NCBI GenBank assembly: GCA_021828225.1
Contig: JAKASH010000307.1
Coordinates: forward strand, 1-5,014
Reading direction: 5' to 3'
Length of the DNA: 5,014 nucleotides
Origin: Acidobacteriota bacterium
Lineage (GTDB): Bacteria > Acidobacteriota > Terriglobia > UBA7540
A program made the translations under genes and the position numbers. The notes below the pieces were generated by a model. It saw only the letters and a list, made by a program, of their open reading frames with translations, searched no databases and was not told where the DNA came from. This document shows positions 1 to 5,014 of this stretch, in pieces (within the stretch, counting starts at the first letter, position 1; each line of letters begins with the position of its first letter).

Positions 1-328
1 CGCCACCGCTTGTCAGGTTGAGAAAGTCGAACTCGCCACTCTCAATCATTCGGCGCGCCCTGGCGGGTTGCCATTCCGGGAAAGCCGCGTGTTGACGAAT
101 CTCCTTCAATCGCACTATGTTGGGCGCGGACTCCAAATTCAGGCGGCCGCGCCGTCGCAAGCGTTGCCTTCCCAACCAAACCATTTGCGCCCATCGCAAG
201 TACCGGATCGTGCGCCAATATGTTCCCAGTGACGGCAACTTCAGGCCCGGCGCAAATTCAGGCAGGGCGAGTCGATCCTCGGGAGTGCGAGTGTGCTCAG
301 TTTCGATCCCAAGTAATGTCGGTGCCAT
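1..328 (-). CDS. Heparinase II/III-like protein, N-terminal fragment (cut by left window edge)
   Basis: The frame is open from an ATG at 328 to the window edge and gives 109 residues with no stop. Residues 35-60 form a basic, aromatic stretch (LGTYWRTIRYLRWAQMVWLG followed by RQRLRRR), and residues 94-105 read MIESGEFDFLNL. This layout resembles the start of heparinase II/III-like (alginate-lyase-like) proteins found in polysaccharide loci, which have a 'LR.L...Q...R...R' helix and later a 'G.F.FLN' segment. Family members cleave uronic-acid polysaccharides by beta-elimination; the catalytic (alpha/alpha) toroid and C-terminal beta domain would lie outside the window, so activity cannot be judged. 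The start is fixed by an in-frame TGA just upstream (334-332); the next ATG, codon 49, would remove the conserved helix. No Shine-Dalgarno is visible, so translation probably depends on coupling to the methyltransferase that ends 3 bases upstream. I see no signal peptide in the first 30 residues. The family call rests on two short segments only. Confidence 0.62.
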   Translation of the reverse strand, partial: MAPTLLGIETEHTRTPEDRLALPEFAPGLKLPSLGTYWRTIRYLRWAQMVWLGRQRLRRRGRLNLESAPNIVRLKEIRQHAAFPEWQPARARRMIESGEFDFLNLTSGG

Positions 329-331
329 TGG

Positions 332-1093
332 TCAGTGAAAAACCGCGCTGCAAAAAGGGTAGGGCCGGCTCGTCACAACTTTCTTTGCCGCCAGGAGGAC
401 TAACGGAAAGTCGGACCCCTCCAACCAACGCGTCTCAGAAAACTCCTTCTTGTCCACGGGCTGGAAACCGGCATTGCTCAGGATTGATTCCCACTGCGCA
501 GCCCCAAAACGGTTGCGGGAAACCCGCAGATAGGTCAGGTAGGATTTCACAGGTCGAACTCTTAAAAACATTGGGTTAAGTGTGCGTGAAAAAAAGGCGG
601 AACGCAGCCGCTCTTCGAACTTCCGAATGCGGTTGCAGGGATTCGGAACACTGAAAATCAGGACTCCCCCAGGCCGCAGCACTCTTGCGAGTTCTCGAGC
701 CACGCCTTCGACATCCAGGAGGTATTCGAACACGCTTGAGGAAACAATCGCGTCAAACCTGAGACCCTTGAAAGGCAGGACGGTCCAGCCGGATCTCAGC
801 GAAAGCCATTCCACGGGGATTCCCGCCCAATTGTTGCGGGCGACTTCAAGCATCCTTTCGGCGATGTCGCATGCGGTCACCTGATATCCCCCCTGCCCAA
901 TCGCTGCGGAAATCTCACCTGTCCCGCATCCCAGGTCAAGGATCCTGGCAGGCGGAGGGCACAACGCGGAAAGCCTCGCAGTAAACCGTGCCAGGCGGGA
1001 ATCGAGCTTGCCGCCCGGACCGTACTTGTATTGCCAGGCGTGAGCCTTACCATTGAATAAAGTTTGAACGTCGCTAACTGCCGGCGTGCTCAC
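332..1093 (-). CDS. Class I SAM-dependent methyltransferase
   Basis: Predicted 253-residue methyltransferase of the Methyltransf_11/25 (UbiG-like) type. SAM-binding motif I is ILDLGCGTGEIS at residues 51-62. The acidic residue ending strand 2 is D76 (TACDIAERML). Motif post-II is RFDAIVSSSVFEYLLD at 112-127, and the VLRPGGVLIFSVPN segment lies at 138-151. Beyond that is a basic region (about 152-190) likely to shape acceptor binding. The frame stays open upstream to a TTG at 1111, but the GTG at 1093 is the better start because AGGAGG (1100-1105) stands 6 bases before it. With this start the gene overlaps the end of the GT2 gene by 20 bases, and its TGA stop is 3 bases from the heparinase-like ATG. 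Given the glycosyltransferase neighbours it probably methylates a sugar hydroxyl or caps a glycan, but substrate cannot be read from sequence. The family call is secure; the role is inference. Confidence 0.9.
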   Translation of the reverse strand: MSTPAVSDVQTLFNGKAHAWQYKYGPGGKLDSRLARFTARLSALCPPPARILDLGCGTGEISAAIGQGGYQVTACDIAERMLEVARNNWAGIPVEWLSLRSGWTVLPFKGLRFDAIVSSSVFEYLLDVEGVARELARVLRPGGVLIFSVPNPCNRIRKFEERLRSAFFSRTLNPMFLRVRPVKSYLTYLRVSRNRFGAAQWESILSNAGFQPVDKKEFSETRWLEGSDFPLVLLAAKKVVTSRPYPFCSAVFH

Positions 1094-1985
1094 GGATTCC
1101 CTCCTTCTCAAGCCCGCGAATCGTTATTGGGCGCTCTGTCTCGAAGAGTTTTGCTTTAATGTGAAAGATCTGAATGGCTTGAAAGCAGCAGTAGAGAAGC
1201 CCGGGAACGCCGTCGAGGATACCTATCTTCAGGAAATACTTGTAGGAAAACAGAAGAAGCGGTGACCCGGGAAAGCGGAGCAGAGCGCGCTTCAGCCAGC
1301 GCCGCCTCTGCGCCTGAATACCCCACAGTGATGGCTGAAGTTCCCCGGCGGTCCCTTCACGGAGCACTTTGACTTCCCAGTTGGAATATTCGTTATGCTT
1401 CTGAATGTATCGGTCAAGTGAATTGATGTTTTCGTGCCGAACCGGATTTTTCAGGCGTCCAACGTTGCCGGTTACCACTACGTGCTCATGCACTTCGATG
1501 TCCGACATCGAACGGTCTTGAGACTCCAGCCGCTTTTCGTAGCGCCCCCTCCCCTTACGAAACAAAGATAGCTTCCACAGTTGCGTGTTGCCGTGCCGAA
1601 GCTGCCGGCCCAGGAAGTAGATTTCGAATCTGAGCCAGTAGCCGTCATACCTGTTCGCCCCAATAGCCAATTCCATTTCCCGCTTCAACGGGTCAAGGAG
1701 GATCTCATCCGCATCCAGCAGCAGGATCCATTCATTGCGGAAAGGAAAAGTGTCGAGCATCGCCTGGCGTTTTTTCGGCCAACCGCCGTGGTAGTCGAAC
1801 TGAACAACACGTGCTCCGTAAGATTCAGCGATGACGGCCGTGCGATCGGTGCTGTGCGAATCGACGACAACGATTTCGTCGGCCCAGCCGCGAAGGGCCT
1901 CAAGACAGCGAGGCAAATTTCTGGCTTCGTTCCGAACCGGAATCAAAACGGAAATGGGGACCTTGGAATTCAAGAGACTGTTCAT
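1074..1985 (-). CDS. Glycosyltransferase family 2 (WaaE/KdtX-like)
   Basis: A 303-residue GT-A fold glycosyltransferase. The N-terminus has PISVLIPVRNEARNL (10-24), then EIVVVDSHSTDRT (37-49), the usual nucleotide-sugar binding start of GT2. The metal-binding DXD is D91-A92-D93 in WILLLDADE. The middle carries marks of the WaaE/KdtX-like subgroup: VHEH at 165-168, H184, and a RYIQKHNEYSNWE segment at 192-204. The C-terminus (about 243-281) is hydrophobic and aromatic with a GILDGVPGLLYCCFQA run, suggesting membrane association at the inner face of the cytoplasmic membrane. Length is normal for the group. The ATG at 1985 is the first start after an in-frame TGA at 1994-1992, but no Shine-Dalgarno is visible. 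A 54-base gap separates it from the upstream methyltransferase, and its TAG stop lies 20 bases inside the downstream one. It would transfer a sugar from a nucleotide donor to a lipid-linked or LPS-type acceptor; donor and acceptor are not predictable here. WaaE itself is a heptose beta-1,4-glucosyltransferase, but this similarity does not justify the gene name. Confidence 0.92.
   Translation of the reverse strand: MNSLLNSKVPISVLIPVRNEARNLPRCLEALRGWADEIVVVDSHSTDRTAVIAESYGARVVQFDYHGGWPKKRQAMLDTFPFRNEWILLLDADEILLDPLKREMELAIGANRYDGYWLRFEIYFLGRQLRHGNTQLWKLSLFRKGRGRYEKRLESQDRSMSDIEVHEHVVVTGNVGRLKNPVRHENINSLDRYIQKHNEYSNWEVKVLREGTAGELQPSLWGIQAQRRRWLKRALLRFPGSPLLLFSYKYFLKIGILDGVPGLLYCCFQAIQIFHIKAKLFETERPITIRGLEKEGIREHAGS
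1100..1105 (-). promoter_or_regulatory. Shine-Dalgarno site that fixes the GTG start of the second methyltransferase
   Basis: The minus strand reads AGAAGGAGGGAATCCGTG. The AGGAGG core lies 6 bases before the GTG at 1093 and inside the upstream GT2 coding region. It would fall within the coding sequence if the TTG at 1111 were used, which is why I place the start at 1093. It implies that this gene has its own strong ribosome entry as well as possible coupling to GT2 translation. Confidence 0.8.
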
Positions 1986-2039
1986 GCACGATCAGGTTCA
2001 GGACAACATGGCCAAACTTTCGGTGCAGGCAGGCGAGTA

Positions 2040-2672
2040 TCAAACCTTTGCTGCCCAAATCAACATGTCCATCCAAATGGGCCAAACGCGACCAAGATAC
2101 AAGGTCCTCTCCAACCGGAAACCGTTCTGTACCAGCAGATGACTCAACGACTTTACTGTAAAGAAGCGAATATGAGGGCCCGCAGGATCGTAATGCTGTT
2201 CGAAACCCAGCAATGCCAAAGCAAGATTTTTGAGCCGCCCATGGTAAGGCGTGCTTAAGAACAAGGTGCCGCCTGGCCGAAGGACACGCCTCATTTCTGC
2301 GAGCGATCTGGGTACGTCGAGCAGATGCTCGATCACCTCGCAGCAAAACACCGTGTCAAACGTCCCGTCGGCAAATGGGAGGGACGAATCGAGAACTCCT
2401 GCGACAGCGCCGGCGGCTGAGGAGTGCGCACGCATCTTCTCAAGTGCACTAAGCGAAATGTCGAGTCCGGTTGCCTGGTAACCCGCAGCCACGAGAAGTG
2501 CCATGGCCTTTCCTGCACCACAGCCAGCATCCAGCAATCTCCCTCGCTGGGCCCCACTGTAACGAAGGAACATCTTGACACGGTCATCCGTCAGCAGGTC
2601 GGCATCCGGAGAAGCTTCCTTCCCGGATGTCCAATACCGTTCGTAGTATTCCCTTGTCACGTCAAGTGCCAT
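2040..2672 (-). CDS. Class I SAM-dependent methyltransferase (UbiG/Methyltransf_11-like)
   Basis: A complete 210-residue methyltransferase. It starts with a DVTREYYERYW segment (4-14), typical of small sugar- or lipid-modifying members. Motif I is RLLDAGCGAGKAM (45-57), strand 2 ends at D71 (GLDIS), the post-I acidic position is D95 (VLDSSLPF), motif II is FDTVFCCEVIEHLLD (105-119), and VLRPGGTLFLSTPYHG (130-145) follows. The C-terminal part holds FFTVKSLSHLLVQNGF and a WPIWMDMLIWAAK end, which match the family's usual close, so it is not truncated. The ATG at 2672 lies 3 bases after the TGA of the GT4 gene and has AAGGAG (2683-2688) 10 bases upstream. It differs clearly from the second methyltransferase in this operon (LDAGCGAGK against LDLGCGTGE, and shorter by 43 residues), so a recent duplication is unlikely. 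O-methylation of a glycan or its lipid carrier intermediate is the likely role by context; the substrate is unknown. Confidence 0.93.
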   Translation of the reverse strand: MALDVTREYYERYWTSGKEASPDADLLTDDRVKMFLRYSGAQRGRLLDAGCGAGKAMALLVAAGYQATGLDISLSALEKMRAHSSAAGAVAGVLDSSLPFADGTFDTVFCCEVIEHLLDVPRSLAEMRRVLRPGGTLFLSTPYHGRLKNLALALLGFEQHYDPAGPHIRFFTVKSLSHLLVQNGFRLERTLYLGRVWPIWMDMLIWAAKV

Positions 2673-2675
2673 GAT

Positions 2676-3905
2676 TCACAGACTCCTTACCTGGCGCTTT
2701 CGCAATGGACTGGCAGGCGCAGGCGAGCGGTCCTCCGTCACTAGAAATCTCGCCTTTTCGATGAGTAACCGAACATGGTCATTCCAACTGAAGTGGGTGA
2801 AGGCTCGTCTTCGCCCTTTGAAACCCAGGGACGCACGCAAGTTTGAGTCCGCTGCCAAATTCCTCACTTTTTCAGCAAGGCCCTCGGCTCTGAGGGGGCT
2901 GAAGTATAGCGCCGCGTCCCCGCAAATTTCGCGATTGACGGGGATATCCGCCGCAACGATGGGAATTCCAAACGACATCGCTTCGACCATCGGAAACCCA
3001 AACGACTCAACCAAGGAGGGAAAAACAAATATGTCCGAATCAAGGTAGAGACTTTGCGTTCGCTGTTTGTCGAGCGGCTCAAAGAGTTGAGTGTGTCTCT
3101 TAACCTCAGGCCGCAGCGCCATCGCTCTATCCTCAGTATGAGTAACTGTAGAGTTAGCTTCCTTCCAGAAAGGGCTTGCCGTACTCCTCAAAAAACATAT
3201 GCGTTGACCATTTCCATTGAGCAAGGGCAAGGCCTGAAGCAACGTTGTGAGATTCTTGTGCTCGGCATAGAAAGAAACATAGAGAAGGCGAAGGGACTCG
3301 CAAGGGCCTCGGGTTGTGGCATCCAATTCTGATTGAGTCATCGCTGGAATAGACTCCGGAGGGGTTACCCCATAAGGGTTCACAAGGGCCTTCCAGGCAT
3401 CGACATCAACAAAGCAGCGCAGTTCATTGAGCATCGCCCGCGTCGGCGTCATAACCACGTCGGCGGCCCTCACGCTTCGGCAGATCAGCCAGCGGCGCAG
3501 TTCGAAGTTGATCCGGTATCGGAGAGAATGCCTTGGCAGGAACATTTCCCGGTAGTTTCTGGAAAAGTACAGCGCGTTCCTGACCAGGAGGATTTGGCGC
3601 ACCGGGCAACGAAACATTCCAAAGTTGGCGGTGGAGAAGAGGACATCGGCCCTTTGCTTCTTTAGAAAACGTCGAAGCGTGATTTGCTCCCACCCCATTC
3701 GCTTCAGCGTGCCGGCATGTCCGATTTCTGTGGGCAGCACCTCGATGTTTTCGGCGACGCCTTCCAGCTTTGCGGCCGTTTCCGGAGGCAGGAAGACAAT
3801 GAACTGAACACCCCCCTCCGTCGCGGACAAGTGGCGGAGCAGGTTGGTGATGTAACTGACCGACCCACCCATCTTTGCGGAGACTGCGTTGATGACGATC
3901 TTCAT
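2676..3905 (-). CDS. Glycosyltransferase family 4 (group 1)
   Basis: A complete 409-residue retaining GT-B glycosyltransferase. The N-terminal acceptor domain opens MKIVINAVSAKMGGSVSYI, with the glycine loop at G13-G14-S15 expected of GT4. The linker is near NPYGV (176-180). The C-terminal donor domain starts with SLRLLYVSFYAEHKNLTTLL (204-223), where the HKN segment fits the usual donor-phosphate-binding position. The EX7E pair is E300 and E308 (ESFGFPMVE), followed by AMSFGIPIVAADIPVNREI. The last 20 residues are basic and probably disordered. Length is normal. The ATG at 3905 is the only good start: an in-frame TAA lies at 3941-3939 with no ATG, GTG or TTG between, and no Shine-Dalgarno is visible. 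A 79-base gap separates it from the GT4 gene upstream. It would transfer a sugar from a nucleotide donor at the cytoplasmic membrane face; mannose, rhamnose and glucose are all possible in this family. Confidence 0.95.
   Translation of the reverse strand: MKIVINAVSAKMGGSVSYITNLLRHLSATEGGVQFIVFLPPETAAKLEGVAENIEVLPTEIGHAGTLKRMGWEQITLRRFLKKQRADVLFSTANFGMFRCPVRQILLVRNALYFSRNYREMFLPRHSLRYRINFELRRWLICRSVRAADVVMTPTRAMLNELRCFVDVDAWKALVNPYGVTPPESIPAMTQSELDATTRGPCESLRLLYVSFYAEHKNLTTLLQALPLLNGNGQRICFLRSTASPFWKEANSTVTHTEDRAMALRPEVKRHTQLFEPLDKQRTQSLYLDSDIFVFPSLVESFGFPMVEAMSFGIPIVAADIPVNREICGDAALYFSPLRAEGLAEKVRNLAADSNLRASLGFKGRRRAFTHFSWNDHVRLLIEKARFLVTEDRSPAPASPLRKRQVRSL
2683..2688 (-). promoter_or_regulatory. 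Shine-Dalgarno site of the first methyltransferase
   Basis: The minus strand reads AAGGAGTCTGTGAATCATG. AAGGAG sits 10 bases before the ATG at 2672, slightly further than ideal, within the last codons of the upstream GT4 gene. It supports this ATG and suggests termination and re-initiation across the TGA-ATC-ATG junction. Confidence 0.65.
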
Positions 3906-3984
3906 GGCAGACGAAATCGCACTCGGGCTCGCGATGCCTTATTTACTGTCAGGGGCTGATGTGCTCTGGGATTTGAAGTTGTCG

Positions 3985-5014
3985 TCAAGGACCGTAACCG
4001 CCCAGCAGCTCCGATACCCGGCGAGTTAGCGCCTCGGATGTGAAATTCTCCAGTGCCCACTGCTGCCCTTGTTGGCCCATCCTTGCAGCCAACCCGGGGT
4101 TATGAAGAAGCATTATCAGGGCCTCTGCGACATCGGAGTCAGACTCAGGGTCAACCAGCAAGCCGGTTCGCTCATGCAGAACCGCTTCCGCCGCGCCGCC
4201 CCCGCAACTGCCGACCACGGGCTTGCCGGCCAGGGCAGCCTCCACATAAACCCTGCCAAAACCTTCGCCCAGCCAGCCTCCGTTGTGCCGTGCCGTTCTG
4301 CTCGGCAGCACAAAGACATCGCAAGTCCCGTAACACGCCGCAAGATCTGCGTCGGAAATACCACCTTTGAATTCGACGTGATGATGCACTCCCGCTTTAA
4401 CGGCCAGGCGCTTCAGGCGATCAATATCGTCCCCTTCGCCCACAACCGAGTAACGCACGTTCGGGACAACTTGCCGTACTTTCGGCAGCGCACGGATGAC
4501 CGTGTCGTATCCCTTGTAGGCATTCCCCTTGGTGACCATCCCCACGGAAAGAATGTGTCGCCCTCTTCCGTTTGAAGCCAGGCTGAAGCCGTTTGCACTG
4601 TTCGAAGCCATCAGCATTTTGGCAAAGTCGTCAGGAATTGCGTTATAGAGCAGACGCATCTTGCTTTGCGGGATGCCGTTGATCCTGGAAACCGTCTCCG
4701 CCGTGAAACGGCTGATGGGGAGGATCAGGTCGGCGCGATCTAATGCCCAGCGCACATCGACCGGAAAGCGGGGCCACGCCTCTCGCCCATGGCAGGTGAC
4801 CCAGAAGGGAGTTTTAAAAAGCGTCCGCATCAGGCCCGCGACCGGCGCAAGACCGATGTGTGTACATACGATCAGATCGTACTTGCGGGCGCCCAGGCCG
4901 ACCGCTCTACCGGCAAACCTGAACTTTTTTGCAGCCGTCAGCCGCCGGGTCACCCGATTGAGGACCCGGTACTTTGCGGGATTTCTCCCGATTTCACCAA
5001 CGTGGAGGAGCGCC
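3985..5014 (-). CDS. Glycosyltransferase family 4 (group 1), 5' end cut by right window edge
   Basis: The frame is open to the window edge and gives 342 residues. A GTG at 4953 could be taken for a start, but the reading continues in frame for 20 more residues (ALLHVGEIGRNPAKYRVLNR) without a stop, and a GT4 N-domain needs more sequence than the GTG would leave. I therefore treat the gene as 5'-partial, with about 50-80 residues missing. Numbered from the window edge, KYDLIVCTHIGLAPVAG (44-60) and FWVTCHGREAWPRF (70-83) belong to the acceptor domain. The donor domain starts near HILSVGMV (153-160), with KGYDTVIRAL next and VVGEGDD at 190-196. The EX7E pair is E250 and E258 (EGFGRVYVE), followed by GKPVVGSCGGGAAEAV and TGLLVDPES. 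The GEGFGRVYVEA signature resembles PimB-like mannosyltransferases, so a GDP-mannose donor is plausible but not shown. It is the first gene of the visible operon, and 79 bases follow its TGA before the next start. Confidence 0.93.
   Translation of the reverse strand, partial: ALLHVGEIGRNPAKYRVLNRVTRRLTAAKKFRFAGRAVGLGARKYDLIVCTHIGLAPVAGLMRTLFKTPFWVTCHGREAWPRFPVDVRWALDRADLILPISRFTAETVSRINGIPQSKMRLLYNAIPDDFAKMLMASNSANGFSLASNGRGRHILSVGMVTKGNAYKGYDTVIRALPKVRQVVPNVRYSVVGEGDDIDRLKRLAVKAGVHHHVEFKGGISDADLAACYGTCDVFVLPSRTARHNGGWLGEGFGRVYVEAALAGKPVVGSCGGGAAEAVLHERTGLLVDPESDSDVAEALIMLLHNPGLAARMGQQGQQWALENFTSEALTRRVSELLGGYGP

Noticed and set aside
220..579. A 119-codon plus-strand frame across the methyltransferase and heparinase-like junction
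   Set aside because: It is antisense to both genes and its composition (rich in Pro, Ser, Arg) is typical of a shadow frame.
1986..2039. The 54-base gap before GT2 examined for a terminator, promoter or small gene
   Set aside because: No inverted repeat with a T tract is present, and the only ATG there is followed by a stop after two codons.
1581..2258. A 225-codon plus-strand frame opposite GT2 and the first methyltransferase
   Set aside because: It lies antisense to two genes with clear catalytic motifs, and its product has no domain signature; such frames are common opposite GC-rich genes.
1900..2346. A 148-codon minus-strand frame spanning the start of GT2 and the end of the first methyltransferase
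   Set aside because: It overlaps two well-supported genes in another frame and its translation shows no recognisable motif.
332..2672. The two methyltransferases as a tandem duplication around GT2
   Set aside because: They differ in length, in motif I and in the C-terminal half; shared residues are those common to the whole family.
3942..3984. A possible promoter in the gap between the two GT4 genes (CTGACA resembles a -35 box; TAAATA nearby)
   Set aside because: No -10 hexamer stands 16-18 bases from CTGACA, and TAAATA matches the consensus poorly. The gap is short and both genes run the same way, so an operon is simpler.
4069..4575. A 168-codon plus-strand frame opposite the right-hand GT4
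   Set aside because: It is antisense to the donor domain with its EX7E motif and has no family signature.

Overview
The window holds six genes, all on the minus strand and packed head to tail, so transcription runs from high to low coordinates. In that order they are: a GT4 glycosyltransferase cut by the right edge (3985-5014), a complete GT4 glycosyltransferase (2676-3905), a class I SAM-dependent methyltransferase (2040-2672), a GT2 glycosyltransferase of the WaaE/KdtX-like type (1074-1985), a second SAM-dependent methyltransferase (332-1093), and the N-terminal part of a probable heparinase II/III-like protein cut by the left edge (1-328). No RNA genes, insertion sequences, CRISPR arrays, long repeats or convincing terminators are visible. 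The largest gap between genes is 79 bases.

The content is that of a surface-polysaccharide locus (exopolysaccharide, capsule or O-antigen). Three glycosyltransferases would add sugars to a lipid-linked intermediate. Two methyltransferases could O-methylate sugars or cap chains. The heparinase-like protein would cleave or trim a uronic-acid-containing polymer. These assignments to a pathway are inferred from families and neighbourhood. No flippase, polymerase, chain-length regulator or initiating sugar-phosphate transferase lies in the window, so the export route and the polymer are unknown.

Junctions are tight. The GT2 and second methyltransferase overlap by 20 bases, and two other junctions have the form TGA-codon-ATG with both genes in the same frame. 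This suggests one operon with translational coupling. Both methyltransferases have a good Shine-Dalgarno sequence (AGGAGG and AAGGAG); the GT2, the complete GT4 and the heparinase-like gene have none that I can see.

The DNA looks moderately GC-rich and is bacterial in style (GTG start, Shine-Dalgarno sites, operon packing). The mix of GT4, WaaE-like GT2 and heparinase-like genes is seen in several Gram-negative groups, such as Acidobacteria, Verrucomicrobia, Planctomycetes and Proteobacteria. The sequence does not let me choose among them. I see no evidence of an undescribed defence or mobile system; the window is best described as an ordinary polysaccharide operon with a few points worth checking.
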